Assembly (NCBI RefSeq): GCF_042665545.1
Contig: NZ_JBHTCM010000004.1
Span: 620,001 to 684,000 of the forward strand
DNA: 64,000 nucleotides
Direction: 5' to 3'
Source: Rhodocista pekingensis
GTDB lineage: Bacteria > Pseudomonadota > Alphaproteobacteria > Azospirillales > Azospirillaceae
The notes beneath the pieces are model-generated. The model did not search any database. It saw only the letters and a program-made list of their open reading frames with translations, and had not been told where the DNA came from. Shown piece after piece: positions 17,605 to 27,322 of the stretch (positions are counted from its first letter, which is position 1; each line of letters opens with the position of its first letter). A program made the position numbers and the translations under genes.

Positions 17605-19566
17605 ATGGACATCCTCTCCGCCGCTCCCCAGAAGACCGCCGCGACCGCTCCGGCCCTGGCCCTCGCGCTGACCGGCGCTGCGCCCCAACAGACGGGCGGA
17701 CAGCAGGCGGGGACGCAGCAGACGCTGGACCTGTTCCAGCAGATCCTCGGCGGCATGCTCGGGGTCGCGGGCGGGGAGGCAGCGACGGACGGCACGACCG
17801 TCCAGCGCCCCCGGCCGTCACCCGGCACGATGCCCGCGGTCGCGGGCATCCCCCAGGACGGGACAGCGGAGGCCCTGGCGCCTGCCCCCATGACAGCCGC
17901 AGCGGCGGACGCGACGGCGGCCGAGACGTCCCTGCCCGCCGTCACCGTCTTCGCCACGCTGGCAGCCGGCGCCCTTGCAGCCGGAGCGCCGGGGGAAGAT
18001 GCGACGGCGGCCGAAGGGACTGAGGGTGGGGCGGTCGATCCGGCGCTCCTGGCGGAAACCGGTACAGTGACGGTACCGTTGCAGATTCCCGCGCCCGGCC
18101 TGTCCGTCGTGGCTGCCCGGGGTCTGGAGGGCCAGAACTCGGCGCCCCAGGAACAGGTGGTCCAGGCTGGCGCACCGTTGCCGCAGACCGTAGCCGGTGC
18201 GTCCGATTCCGCCGTGGCAGCGCCATCGGGTCCGGCCGCGCCCCAGAAGGCTGCGAAATCCCGGCAGGCCGATGCTCCGCAGGCCACCCTGGGAGACGCC
18301 GTTCCGTCGCCGACATCCGGGATGGCCGCGGGGACCGAGGCTCCGCCGTCCCGCGTCGCCACCGGCGAGGAAGCCGGCGTCTCCGTGGCTGACGGGAACG
18401 GTCAGAACGGGTCGCCATCGGAAGATGACGCCCTGGCGGCCGCCCGCGACCGTACGGCCAACGCGACGCCCACGGCGGACGCCCAGCTCGTCACCGCGGC
18501 AACGGCCGCCGCGGCCGGGTCCACCATGACACAGGCTGAGACCACGGCAGACGCCGGCATCGACGCCGCCGCGGCTCCCGACGCCCTGGGCGACGGGGCC
18601 GACAGGGCAGACGATGCGGCGGCGACCGGCGCTCCGCCGAGGCCAGGGTCCGATGCCGCTCCGGCGACGGTCGGCAAGCCGCCCCGGGCGGCCGCCCCGT
18701 CGCCGTCCGCTGGCGGGGCCGGCAAGGGAACGGAAGCGACCGCTGCCGCGGCCGGCGCTGACGGCGACCGCGCGGTTCCGGACAGCGCCCGCGGCTCGGA
18801 GGAAGCACCGGACCGCAGCGTCCGCCGCCCGCCTGCCAGGCCCGACGCTCCGGACGCCGAGCCGGTCGCAGCAGCCCCGGCCGCACCGCAGGCGCCCCGT
18901 CCGACCCAGCCCGTCGGAACCGCCGCCACAGCGTCAGGCTCCCTGGTGGAGCGGGCGGTGGCCGCCAGCGGCGGCAAGGGCGACTCCGGACTGGACAGTT
19001 CCCTCGGCCGCTCCTCCGGGAGCGAGAGCGACATCGCCACGGACACGGCGGCCCGGACGCTGTCCGGCGACGCCACGCGCACCGACGGCGCCGACTTCGC
19101 CTCCCACCTCGCGACGACCCGCGGCAGCCGCGCCGCGCCGCAGACCCTGCCGGCCTTGCAGCAGGTCGCCGTGACGATCCAGCGCGGTGCGCAGGAGGGG
19201 CGCAACCAGCTCACCGTGCAGCTCCGCCCGGATGAGCTGGGCCGGATCGACGTGCGGCTGGAGTTCGACTCCGGTGGCCGCATCCGCGCCCGCGTGACCG
19301 CCGACAACCCCTATACCCTGGACCTGCTCCAGCGCGATTCCCGCGGCCTTGAGAAGGCCCTCCAGGATGCCGGGCTGCGCGCCGATTCCGGCAGCCTGAG
19401 CTTCAGCCTGCGCGACGAGGGCCGGCAGGCCCAGCAGCAGCAGTCAGACAGGGGCAGCGGCAAGGCCGTGGCCTTCGCGGTCGAGGGCGGAGCCGCCTCC
19501 GACACGCCCCAGACCACCCCGCCCGTGCGCGTTCTCGCGCCCGGCCGGGTCGATGTCCGTATCTGA
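17605..19566 (+). CDS. fliK: Flagellar hook-length control protein FliK
   Basis: FliK measures hook length and switches export specificity. The 653-residue product has a very long Ala/Thr/Pro/Gly-rich, disordered N-terminal region (about 1-510), expected for the ruler part, and a compact C-terminal Flg_hook domain (about 525-630) with NQLTVQLRPDELGRIDVRLE and DLLQRDSRGLEKALQDAGLR. The domain and position directly before flgD (17-base gap) make the call firm despite low-complexity sequence. Confidence 0.9.
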   Translation: MDILSAAPQKTAATAPALALALTGAAPQQTGGQQAGTQQTLDLFQQILGGMLGVAGGEAATDGTTVQRPRPSPGTMPAVAGIPQDGTAEALAPAPMTAAAADATAAETSLPAVTVFATLAAGALAAGAPGEDATAAEGTEGGAVDPALLAETGTVTVPLQIPAPGLSVVAARGLEGQNSAPQEQVVQAGAPLPQTVAGASDSAVAAPSGPAAPQKAAKSRQADAPQATLGDAVPSPTSGMAAGTEAPPSRVATGEEAGVSVADGNGQNGSPSEDDALAAARDRTANATPTADAQLVTAATAAAAGSTMTQAETTADAGIDAAAAPDALGDGADRADDAAATGAPPRPGSDAAPATVGKPPRAAAPSPSAGGAGKGTEATAAAAGADGDRAVPDSARGSEEAPDRSVRRPPARPDAPDAEPVAAAPAAPQAPRPTQPVGTAATASGSLVERAVAASGGKGDSGLDSSLGRSSGSESDIATDTAARTLSGDATRTDGADFASHLATTRGSRAAPQTLPALQQVAVTIQRGAQEGRNQLTVQLRPDELGRIDVRLEFDSGGRIRARVTADNPYTLDLLQRDSRGLEKALQDAGLRADSGSLSFSLRDEGRQAQQQQSDRGSGKAVAFAVEGGAASDTPQTTPPVRVLAPGRVDVRI

Positions 19567-19583
19567 GCGAGAGAGGCCGCGCC

Positions 19584-20498
19584 ATGTCTATCTCCGGCGT
19601 CAACAGCAGCAACACCACCACCGGAAGCACGGGCGGTACCAGCCCGCTGGCGACCCTGTCGCAGAACTACGAAACCTTCCTCCAGCTTCTGACGGCGCAG
19701 CTCAAGAACCAGGACCCCCTGCAACCGCAGGAGACGTCGGAATTCACGAACCAGCTCGTGCAGTTCTCCCAGGTCGAGCAGCAGATCTCGACGAACTCGA
19801 AGCTCGACAACCTCACCGGCGTCGTGCAGCAGGGCCAGGCGACCGTGGCATTGCAGTACATCGGCAAGACGGTCGAGCTTGAGCCCAGCGGCATCCCCCT
19901 GCTGCCCGGCGGCACCACCGTGTCCTACGACATCGACGGCGAGGTCCGCTCGGCCACGCTGGTGATCTCCGACAAGGACGGCAACATCGTGAACACCCAG
20001 TCGGTGCAGGTCCGGCCGGGCCGCAACACCGCCTTCTGGGACGGCAACGACGCCACCGGCAAGGCCATGACCCCAGGCTTCTACACGGCCAGCATCAAGT
20101 TCAGCGGCGGCAACGATTCGCAGGTTGTCCTGACCAGCCGCTACGTGCCCTACAGCGGTGAGGCCGTGTCGGTCGTCTACGACACCGGCAAGACTCTGAC
20201 CAACGCCAAGATGGTGGTGCGGAACATGGAGGGCGAGACGGTGTACGAGCAGGCCGTCTCCGGCGCGTCCGGGGCGCAGAGGGTGACCTGGGACGGCAAG
20301 GACAAGAAGGGCAAGGCCGTGGCCAGCGGCTATTACGACATCAACGTGGAATCGAGCGAGGCCGATCCGGGCACGATCCGCACCAGCGTGATGAACCGCA
20401 TCTCCGGTGTGGACATGTCATCGGGCGAGACCAACGTCCTGATCGGCAGCCTGCCCGTCCCCATGTCCAACGTGCGTGCGATCTACGACGCCTCGTAA
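19584..20498 (+). CDS. flgD: Flagellar hook-capping protein FlgD
   Basis: FlgD is the scaffold cap for hook polymerisation. The 304 residues start with a Ser/Thr/Gly-rich stretch, then the FlgD signature YETFLQLLTAQLKNQDPLQP and TNQLVQFSQVEQQI (about 32-75), followed by a tandem FLG/Fn3-like region. The C-terminal part repeats the FlgD Ig-like pattern twice (FWDGNDATGKAMTPGFY and TWDGKDKKGKAVASGYY), so the protein is longer than the E. coli one (231). Same operon as fliK. Confidence 0.95.
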   Translation: MSISGVNSSNTTTGSTGGTSPLATLSQNYETFLQLLTAQLKNQDPLQPQETSEFTNQLVQFSQVEQQISTNSKLDNLTGVVQQGQATVALQYIGKTVELEPSGIPLLPGGTTVSYDIDGEVRSATLVISDKDGNIVNTQSVQVRPGRNTAFWDGNDATGKAMTPGFYTASIKFSGGNDSQVVLTSRYVPYSGEAVSVVYDTGKTLTNAKMVVRNMEGETVYEQAVSGASGAQRVTWDGKDKKGKAVASGYYDINVESSEADPGTIRTSVMNRISGVDMSSGETNVLIGSLPVPMSNVRAIYDAS

Positions 20499-20554
20499 GA
20501 ACCGGCCCCCTGGACCGGCCGGAATCCGGCGCCTGTGACCCGGTTCATGGAATG

Positions 20555-20569
20555 TTAAGGGCGCGTTCC
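20555..20569. promoter_or_regulatory. Degenerate CtrA-type site upstream of sciP
   Basis: TTAA-GGGCGCG-TTCC matches the TTAA-N7-TTAA box in its first half only. It lies 46 bp upstream of the sciP start. Weak; noted because sciP is part of the CtrA circuit. Confidence 0.25.
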
Positions 20570-20614
20570 TATCGTAAGGGTTACCCCCTGCGATGAAACG
20601 GGAGCGCGTAGGAG

Positions 20615-20917
20615 ATGACGTCCGAAGCGGCGGGCGCTGTGGTGGAATACCGGATCGGGGCCGCGGCGGCACCCGACACCGGGGACACCGATGGCGACGG
20701 CCTGCCTCCCCCCGATACCAAGCGGTGGGTGATGCGGCGCAAGGCCCAGATCGTGGACGGTGTGCGCAACGGCCAGATCTCCCTGGAGGAGGCCTGCCGG
20801 CGCTACAACCTGACGGTCGAGGAGTTCCTCTCCTGGCAGCGGCTGATCGAGCGGCACGGCATGCGCGGTCTGCGTACCACCCGGTTGCAGGAATACCGCC
20901 GCAGCGAGCGGCTCTGA
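20615..20917 (+). CDS. sciP: SciP-like CtrA inhibitor (DUF1153)
   Basis: A 100-residue protein with a variable N-terminus and the conserved DUF1153 core LPPPDTKRWVMRRKAQIVDG, SLEEACRRYNLTVEEFLSWQ and GLRTTRLQEYRR. In Caulobacter SciP is a small helix-turn-helix protein that binds CtrA and blocks activation of CtrA targets, including flagellar and cell-cycle genes. Its position after the flagellar block and the CtrA-type box elsewhere in the window are consistent with that role. Confidence 0.9.
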   Translation: MTSEAAGAVVEYRIGAAAAPDTGDTDGDGLPPPDTKRWVMRRKAQIVDGVRNGQISLEEACRRYNLTVEEFLSWQRLIERHGMRGLRTTRLQEYRRSERL

Positions 20918-20938
20918 CCCGGCGACCGTCCTCCTGAC

Positions 20939-22141
20939 CTACGGCTTCAGGTTCTCCGCGATGCCGTGCAGACCGGCCGCGCGCAGCAGCCCCTGGCGGT
21001 AGCGGACTTCCCGCGCGGCGACCGCCTTCTCCGCCGCCTCGCCCCCCAGGATCGTACCGTCGTCCCGTTGCAGCCGGCGCACCACCAGCGCCAGCAGGGC
21101 CGGTTCGTCCGCCGCGTTCAGCTTGTCCAGCGGCCGGTCGGCCGCCATCTCCTTGAGCAGCCGGGCCAGCAGCACCTCCCGCGTTTCCGGCAGCCTGCCG
21201 GCATCGAGCAGGGCCGCGATCCGGCCCAGCCGCGGGTCGCGTGCCCGCGCCGCCCCGTCGGGCCGGCCGTTCAGCAGGTCGGCGAGATCGGCCAGGAAAT
21301 GCCCGAGATTGGGCAGTGCCCCGAACAGGTCCTGCACCACCTCTCCGAACGAGAGAAGATCGGCCACCAGCCCGTCAATCAGGCGGAGCGAGTCGGGGGC
21401 GGCGCCGGACCCGGTCAGGTCCAGCACCACTTCCAGCCGACCGGCCAGGGAGCGCTGGTCGGCGAGCCAGGCGCTGACCTGGGCGCGGAGCACATAGTCG
21501 AACCGGGCAGGATCGACGAGACCACCGAGCCGCGCGACAAAGGCATCCAGGTCGTGGCCATGGAAGGCCGGCAGCCGCTTGCGCTCCAGCGTGAAGTCCC
21601 GGGCCCGGGACACGGCCTCGTCCACCAGCCGGTTGAGCACGTTGACCCGGTCGCGGGTCGCCTCCCCCGTCGTCTTCGCCTGGGCGGTGCCGACGCGGTG
21701 GATCGCGGCCATGAGCAGCGCGCTGGAATCCTGGAGACGGCGGACATGGCTCCAGGCATGCAGCAGTTCCGTCGGCGTCACCTGCTGCCGGGTCAGATAT
21801 TCCATAAGGGTGAGGGCGATCAGCCGGCGGCTGTCGGGGCCGAAGAACTCGTCGAGAGAGGCGCAGACCGCGACCTCCCCCCGGGGCGACCGGACGGCGG
21901 GGGGCCGCTCCGCTGCCGGCGGAGCGGTTTCCTCGAAGACCACGCGCTGGGTGGTGAAGCCGTTCAGCATGCTGCGCGACTGCACCACCTTCGCGGCCGT
22001 CCACCGGGTATCACCCAGCATCTCGCGGGCACGCGCCACGGCCGCCCCCTCGGTCGGACAGACGCGGTCCAGCATCCAGCGCCCGTCGCGCTGGCCCAGC
22101 ACTTCGAAACTCAGGATGCGGTTCCTGACCCAGTCCAGCAC
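20939..22141 (-). CDS. Conserved alphaproteobacterial protein of unknown function
   Basis: I do not recognise a characterised family. The 400-residue protein is cytoplasmic (no signal or membrane segment) and mostly helical. Its N-terminus (MLDWVRNRILSFEVLGQRDG RWMLDR, split here for length) has a small beta-alpha unit covering about residues 1-60; the rest is helical with many Leu/Arg/Asp residues. The start is GTG 22141 with GGGAGG 5 bases upstream. It lies 74 bp downstream of der on the same strand, possibly in the same transcript. Confidence 0.7.
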   Translation of the reverse strand: MLDWVRNRILSFEVLGQRDGRWMLDRVCPTEGAAVARAREMLGDTRWTAAKVVQSRSMLNGFTTQRVVFEETAPPAAERPPAVRSPRGEVAVCASLDEFFGPDSRRLIALTLMEYLTRQQVTPTELLHAWSHVRRLQDSSALLMAAIHRVGTAQAKTTGEATRDRVNVLNRLVDEAVSRARDFTLERKRLPAFHGHDLDAFVARLGGLVDPARFDYVLRAQVSAWLADQRSLAGRLEVVLDLTGSGAAPDSLRLIDGLVADLLSFGEVVQDLFGALPNLGHFLADLADLLNGRPDGAARARDPRLGRIAALLDAGRLPETREVLLARLLKEMAADRPLDKLNAADEPALLALVVRRLQRDDGTILGGEAAEKAVAAREVRYRQGLLRAAGLHGIAENLKP

Positions 22142-22215
22142 CGGTCCCTCCCGAGGCCCTCGGCAGTATCGCGCCTTCAGGGCATCAGGAGAAGGACCGA
22201 AGCCTTACCGGCCGG

Positions 22216-23643
22216 TTAATCCTCCGCGTAGGGATTGCTCGACCCCTTGCGCAGCAGCAGCCGGATGGTGACGCCGGGCATCTCGAACGCCTCGCGCAGC
22301 CCGTTCACCAGATAGCGCACATAGTGCTCGGGCAGGTCGACCGGCTTGTTCACGAACACGGCGAAGGTCGGCGGGCGGGCCTTCACCTGCGTCATGTAGC
22401 GGATCTTGATGCGGCGCCCCTCCACCAGCGGCGGCGGATGCGTCTCGACCATGCCGCGGACCCAGCGGTTGAGCTGGGCCGTGGGGATGCGCTTGTTCCA
22501 CAGGGCATAGGCCTTCTGCGTCACGTCCAGCAGCTCGTCCAGCCGCTGGCCACGCAGGGCCGAGATGGTGACCGTGGGAATGCCGCGCACCTGCGGCAGC
22601 GAGGTCTCCAGGCGGTCGCGGAGCTGCTTCAGCGCCGCCCCCTTGTCCTCGACCGAATCCCATTTGTTGATGGCGATGACGAGGGCGCGGCCCTCCTCGA
22701 CCACCATGCGGGCGATGGTCAGGTCCTGCTTGTCCAGGATGGCGTGGGCATCCAGCACCAGCACGACGACATGCGCCATCCGGATCACGCGCAGCGTGTC
22801 GGCAACGGCCAGCTTCTCCAGCTTGCCATCGACGCGGGCACGGCGGCGCAGGCCAGCCGTATCCACCAGCCGGACGGGCTGGCCGCGCCAGTTCCATTCC
22901 ACGGCGATGGCGTCGCGGGTCATGCCGGCCTCCGGGCCGGTCAGCACCCGTTCCTCCCCGACCAGGGCGTTCAGCAGGGTGGATTTGCCCACGTTCGGGC
23001 GGCCGACGATGGCGAGCTGGAGCGCCTTGGGTTCCTCGGGCGCAGGCTCCTCCGCCTCGGCTTCGGCGCCCTCCTCTGCCGGATCGGGCAGCGCCTCGTC
23101 CCAGGCCTCCTCGTCCGGCTCCGCGTCCTCCGGCTTCGGCTCGTAGGGCAGCAGCGCCTCCACGAGGTCGGCCAGCCCCTCGCCATGTTCGGCGGAGAGC
23201 GGCACAGGCTCCCCCAGCCCGAGTTCGAACGCTTCCAGCAGGCCCGGCCGGCCCGCCGCCCCTTCCGCTTTGTTGGCGACCAGGATCACCGGCGTGCGCC
23301 CCTTGCGCAGCCAGCCGGCGAAGTGGTGGTCCAGCGGGGTGACCCCGGCGCGGGCGTCGATCAGGAACAGGGCGACGTCGGCGCGCTCGATGGCGCGCTC
23401 GGTCTGGCGGCGCATGCGCGCCTCCAGACTGTCGTCGAAGACCTCTTCCAGCCCCGCGGTATCGACCACGGTCAGCTCGATGCCGCCCAGGCGCGCCTCC
23501 CCGGCGCGCCAGTCGCGGGTGACGCCGGGGGTATCATCAACCAACGCCAGACGCTTGCCCACCAGCCTGTTGAACAGGGTGGACTTGCCCACGTTGGGCC
23601 GACCGACGATCGCAACCGTCAGTCGGCGCTTGGCCTCGACCAT
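22216..23643 (-). CDS. der: Ribosome-assembly GTPase Der (EngA)
   Basis: Der has two tandem GTPase domains and a C-terminal KH-like domain and acts in 50S subunit maturation. The 475 residues show GRPNVGKSTLFNRLVG near residue 12 and again GRPNVGKSTLLNALVG near 210, DTPGVTRD and DTAGL motifs in both domains, and NKAEG/NKWDS guanine-specificity loops. Between the domains is an acidic linker (about 165-205) rich in Glu/Ala/Pro. I chose ATG 23643 because it starts the G domain; the longer frame runs through bamB sequence. Conserved yfgM-bamB-der order. Confidence 0.97.
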   Translation of the reverse strand: MVEAKRRLTVAIVGRPNVGKSTLFNRLVGKRLALVDDTPGVTRDWRAGEARLGGIELTVVDTAGLEEVFDDSLEARMRRQTERAIERADVALFLIDARAGVTPLDHHFAGWLRKGRTPVILVANKAEGAAGRPGLLEAFELGLGEPVPLSAEHGEGLADLVEALLPYEPKPEDAEPDEEAWDEALPDPAEEGAEAEAEEPAPEEPKALQLAIVGRPNVGKSTLLNALVGEERVLTGPEAGMTRDAIAVEWNWRGQPVRLVDTAGLRRRARVDGKLEKLAVADTLRVIRMAHVVVLVLDAHAILDKQDLTIARMVVEEGRALVIAINKWDSVEDKGAALKQLRDRLETSLPQVRGIPTVTISALRGQRLDELLDVTQKAYALWNKRIPTAQLNRWVRGMVETHPPPLVEGRRIKIRYMTQVKARPPTFAVFVNKPVDLPEHYVRYLVNGLREAFEMPGVTIRLLLRKGSSNPYAED

Positions 23644-23654
23644 GCGGGCCTCCG

Positions 23655-25022
23655 TCAACGGTAGGCGATCAGGTCGCCGTCGTCCGTCAACACGAACAGC
23701 GTGTTGTTGGCCACGACCGGCGGCACCAGGACCGCGTCGGGCAGGTCCGTCCTGCGGATGACCTGCCCGCTGTCGGGCTGAACCTCGACCAGTTCGCCCA
23801 GATTGTTCGCCAGGATCAGGCGTCCGCCGGCGAGGATCGGACCGGTCCACTGGATCGGGTCTTCCCGATCGTCGGGGTCCTCGTACTGCTCAAGCTGGGA
23901 GATCCAGCGGACCCGGCCACCGTCACGGGTCAGCGCGATGAGCTGAGCCTCGTTGCTGATGACGAAGATCCAGTCGCCGGCCACCCAGGGGGTGTTGATG
24001 CCGCCGATGTCCTGCTCCCAGACCCGCTGGCCGCTGCGCTGGTCGATGGCGACCATCCGGCCGCTGTGGCTGATGGCGAAGACCAGACCGCGATCGGCCA
24101 CGAGCAGCCCGCGGATGTCCGACAGCCCGGCCAGATTCTCCCCGCGCCGCGTGGTGGCAAGCACGTCCTGCCAGGTCAGACGACCGTTCTCCACGCGCAG
24201 GGCGAACAGCTCGCCCGACGAATAGGGCACATAGACCTGGTCGCCATCCACGGCGGCGCTGGCACCACCCAGCAGAGCCGCCGTCTCCAGGATGCCGGTA
24301 TGGACCCACTGGAGCACCCGGTTCTCGGCGTTCAGCACGACGAACTGGTTGTCGATGGTGACAACGAAGACGCGCCCGTCCGCCACCGTGGGCGCCGAGC
24401 GGATCGGACCGGCGATGCGCTGGCGCCAGATCACCTTGCCGTCGGCCGCCTCGACACAGACCACCTCGCCGAAACCGGTGGTGACATAGAGCCGGCCGTC
24501 ATGGAAGGTCACGCCACCGCCCAGCGCATCGCCCGACTGGTCTTCGCGCAGCATGTTGGCGGTCCAGATCTTCCGGCCCGTCGCCTCGTCGATGGCATGC
24601 AGATCGAAATCGGTATCCAGGACATAGACGCGGCCCTGAGCCACGACGGGCCCGCTGAGCAGGCGATTGTCGGACTCCGAACCGGAAATGCTGGTCCGCC
24701 ACGCCTCCTTGAGCGTCGCGGGCAGGGCGACGTTCCCCATGGTGTGGGTGGGGATGCCGCCGGGCTGGGCCCAGTCGGTGTTGACCACCGGTTCCGGCAG
24801 CGTCACGGCCTGCTGCGCGACCGACGGGTCAGGCTCCAGTGCCTGCTGGAGCTGGAGCACCGAGATCCGGTTCCCGGGCAGGCTCGGACCGTCGTCCTCG
24901 CCGCTGAACCAGTCAGAGATGCCGCAGCCGGACAGCAGAAGCGTGCCCAGGAGCGCGGCCGACACTCTGGCGGCCAGGGGATAGCCGCGACGGGGCGCGG
25001 CAGCGGGGGAGGACAGGGTCAT
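23655..25022 (-). CDS. bamB: Outer membrane assembly lipoprotein BamB
   Basis: BamB is an eight-bladed beta-propeller lipoprotein of the BAM complex that inserts outer-membrane beta-barrels. The 455-residue product has a lipobox LLLSGCGI (Cys about 31) and repeated PQQ-type blades (YVLDTDFDLHAIDEATGRKI, VVCVEAADGKVIWRQRI, LIALTRDGGRVRWISQL). ATG 25022 overlaps the yfgM stop (ATGA). 11 bp separate it from der. The propeller could also be called PQQ-binding-like, but the operon context decides. Confidence 0.92.
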   Translation of the reverse strand: MTLSSPAAAPRRGYPLAARVSAALLGTLLLSGCGISDWFSGEDDGPSLPGNRISVLQLQQALEPDPSVAQQAVTLPEPVVNTDWAQPGGIPTHTMGNVALPATLKEAWRTSISGSESDNRLLSGPVVAQGRVYVLDTDFDLHAIDEATGRKIWTANMLREDQSGDALGGGVTFHDGRLYVTTGFGEVVCVEAADGKVIWRQRIAGPIRSAPTVADGRVFVVTIDNQFVVLNAENRVLQWVHTGILETAALLGGASAAVDGDQVYVPYSSGELFALRVENGRLTWQDVLATTRRGENLAGLSDIRGLLVADRGLVFAISHSGRMVAIDQRSGQRVWEQDIGGINTPWVAGDWIFVISNEAQLIALTRDGGRVRWISQLEQYEDPDDREDPIQWTGPILAGGRLILANNLGELVEVQPDSGQVIRRTDLPDAVLVPPVVANNTLFVLTDDGDLIAYR

Positions 25023-25678
25023 TTCGGCGGTGCGTAGAAGTCGGCGAGTTCGGTGGCCCGGGCGCGGATCCCGGCAGGGGTCTGCGGGTCGTCGGCAAGC
25101 TGGCTGAACAGCTCTCGGGCCCGGGCGGTGTCGCCGCTGCGTGCCGAGAGCAGTCCGGCGAGTTCGCGTGCCGACCAGTTCCAAGGATTGTCGGACCCCA
25201 TGAGCGGCGTCAACCGCGACAGCAACTGCTGCGGGTCGCCGCTGTCCACCTGATGCAGCACGGCCAGCAACTGGGCGAGGTCGCGGAAGACCGGATCGGA
25301 CTCCGTCCCGGCAAGCTGGTCATAGATCGCCACGGCGCCCTCGCGGTCGCCCTGGCGGACCCGGAGGCCGGCCTCGTAGAAGCGCGCCAGCGAGGCATGG
25401 GCGCCGTCCGTCCTGGAGGCGGCCCCGGCCAACAGCTCGGCGGCATTCGTCGCCGGCGCGGACGCCCCGGCCGGAAGCGCCTGAGCCAGGGCGCGGCCCA
25501 GCTCGGCCGTCTGCTCCTGGTTGCGGGCGGTCTGCCAGCGCTGCCAGGCGACGTAGCCGGCCGTCGCCGCCACCGTGAGCACGGCAGCCGTGATGAGGGC
25601 CGGACCGAAGCGGCGCCAGATCCTGGCGGCACGCTCACGGCGGAGGTCCTCGTCAACTTCGCGGAAGATATCAGCCAT
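25019..25678 (-). CDS. yfgM: YfgM-like membrane-anchored TPR protein
   Basis: A 219-residue protein with a cytoplasmic N-terminus (MADIFREVDEDLRRERAARI), one membrane helix (about 28-47) and a periplasmic TPR-like domain. In E. coli YfgM is an ancillary SecYEG/PpiD partner that hands secreted proteins to periplasmic chaperones. It heads yfgM-bamB-der, the same gene order as in enterobacteria, and overlaps bamB by 4 bases. Confidence 0.87.
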   Translation of the reverse strand: MADIFREVDEDLRRERAARIWRRFGPALITAAVLTVAATAGYVAWQRWQTARNQEQTAELGRALAQALPAGASAPATNAAELLAGAASRTDGAHASLARFYEAGLRVRQGDREGAVAIYDQLAGTESDPVFRDLAQLLAVLHQVDSGDPQQLLSRLTPLMGSDNPWNWSARELAGLLSARSGDTARARELFSQLADDPQTPAGIRARATELADFYAPPK

Positions 25679-25789
25679 TCGATATACCCGGCTGGACGCC
25701 GGACTCCTTCGGTCGTGCCGGGCGATAGCAGACGCCGCGCCCCCCGGTCAAGCCATCGTGCCCCCGGCGGGGCGCGAGTCGGGATTCGC

Positions 25790-26344
25790 TTACGCCTCCT
25801 CCCGCCACTTGATCGAGCAGCCCATGCTGGGAATCTGGTGCTCCGGACCGCGCCCGGTGCGGGCGACCTGGATCATGGCGTTCAGCAGTTCCGGCTCCGC
25901 GTCCGCCACGGCCTGCTTGCGAGAGGCGTCCAGCCGCCCGCGGTACTGGAGTTCCAGCGCCGCGTTGAAACCGAAGAAGTCGGGCGTGCAGACGGCGTCA
26001 TAGGCGCGGGCGACCTCCTGGGTCGCGTCGATCACGTAGGGGAAGGTGAAGCCGTGCGCCTCGGCGAAGCGCTTCATGTTCTCGAAGCTGTCCTCGGGAT
26101 AGCGCCCGGTATCGTTGGACATGACGGCGATGGCGCCGATGCCGTGCGGCTTCAGAGCCGTGACGTCGCGCACCAGGCGGTCAACGATGGACTGCACGTA
26201 GGGGCAGTGATTGCAGATGAACATGACCAGCAGCCCGTTCGGCCCGGCCACATCCGCCAGGGTGTAGTCGCGGCCGTCGATCCCCGGCAGCCGGAAATCC
26301 ACGGCCTTCCAGCCGAAGTTGCAGATCGGCGTCTCTGCGGCCAT
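25790..26344 (-). CDS. Thioredoxin-fold redox protein (AhpC/TSA-like)
   Basis: A 184-residue cytoplasmic thioredoxin-fold protein. The active-site segment is FICNHCPYVQSI (Cys44 and Cys47, a CxxC with NH between), placed after the first beta strand as in redoxins of the AhpC/TSA-thiol disulfide type. The family is common and mostly uncharacterised; a peroxide or disulfide reductase role is likely. Two further cysteines (DAVCTPDF, MGCSIKW) are present. Promoter side faces the LuxR regulator gene across about 120 bp. Confidence 0.85.
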   Translation of the reverse strand: MAAETPICNFGWKAVDFRLPGIDGRDYTLADVAGPNGLLVMFICNHCPYVQSIVDRLVRDVTALKPHGIGAIAVMSNDTGRYPEDSFENMKRFAEAHGFTFPYVIDATQEVARAYDAVCTPDFFGFNAALELQYRGRLDASRKQAVADAEPELLNAMIQVARTGRGPEHQIPSMGCSIKWREEA

Positions 26345-26466
26345 TGCGTCCTCCCCGTCATGGGCGTTCCATCCCGCCGTGCTCTATACAGCAATGTCAG
26401 CAAGGCTGAAATGCGGCGGGGACGTTTTCCGTGTCCGGTCCTGTCGGACCGGCCCGGTTCCCCGTC

Positions 26467-27138
26467 TCAGGACGCGGGCCGGGGGCCGGGGTCCGGCAGT
26501 TCCATCCGTTCGGCCGCGACCATGGCCTGGGTTCGGTTGCGGACTCCGAGCGCCTTGAAGACGGCGGTGATGTGGATCTTCACCGTACCGATGCTGATGC
26601 CCAGGGAATCCGCGATGTCGTTGTTGCTCCAGCGGTCACGGATCATCGCCAGGACGACGCGCTGGCGGGGCGTGAGATGATCGACAGCATCCTCGCGGAA
26701 GAAACCGGCAGGGACGGGTCCGGCCGAGGTCATCAGCCGTTCGCGTCCGGCGCGCAGGCCGAGCAAGGGGGGGATGTAGATGCCGCCGCCGCGGACCGTC
26801 TCCAGTGCCTGGGCCAGCATGTCCGGCGCGTCGCCCCGCCAGAGATAGCCCGCTGCCCCTTCCTTGAGGACACTGCGCAGACGCTCCGGCTCCTCACCAC
26901 CGACGACAAGAATCGACAGCGCGGAGAACTGACGGCGGAGCGTGGCGATCTCCCCCGGTGCGAAGCCCGGCAGGGCCTCGGCAACGATGGCGATATCGGG
27001 CATCTGCGCGGTACAGAGCGGATGCAGTTCGATCCAGGCGGCTGCCTCGGCGAAGGTGAACGTGCCGCCACGCTCGCCGGCGGCGCGCTTCAGGCGGAGT
27101 CTGACGGTGGGATCGGGGTCGGCAATCAGCAGGTGCAT
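26467..27138 (-). CDS. LuxR/NarL-type response regulator with a degenerate receiver
   Basis: A 223-residue protein with an N-terminal receiver-like domain (1-115) and a C-terminal LuxR helix-turn-helix (about 155-215, LTPRQRVVLAMIRDRWSNND and GTVKIHITAVFKALGVRNRT). In PDIAIVAEALPG the phosphoacceptor position holds Ala instead of Asp, so phosphorylation in the usual way is doubtful. The start at 27138 opens the receiver (MHLLIADPDP); an upstream ATG at 27162 is possible. First of three LuxR-type regulators clustered within 3 kb, none with a kinase gene beside it. Confidence 0.87.
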   Translation of the reverse strand: MHLLIADPDPTVRLRLKRAAGERGGTFTFAEAAAWIELHPLCTAQMPDIAIVAEALPGFAPGEIATLRRQFSALSILVVGGEEPERLRSVLKEGAAGYLWRGDAPDMLAQALETVRGGGIYIPPLLGLRAGRERLMTSAGPVPAGFFREDAVDHLTPRQRVVLAMIRDRWSNNDIADSLGISIGTVKIHITAVFKALGVRNRTQAMVAAERMELPDPGPRPAS

Positions 27139-27227
27139 GGCGTAAAGGTGACCGGCGCTCACGGGAGACCAAGCGTTTCTGGTAATGCAGAGGCTCTTAT
27201 AACCCGTGCGGGATTTTCATACAAGTT

Positions 27228-27239
27228 TATGCATGCATA
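27228..27239. promoter_or_regulatory. 12-bp palindrome TATGCATGCATA
   Basis: Perfect palindrome in an AT-rich patch about 90 bp upstream of the minus-strand regulator gene. Operator candidate without a known binder. Confidence 0.35.
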
Positions 27240-27322
27240 TATCTGCTGACTGCCATGCCGCGGATTCCCACAGGATTCCGGCAGATCATGGCTGTCCCGG
27301 CCGCTCCGGCATGCAACGCAGC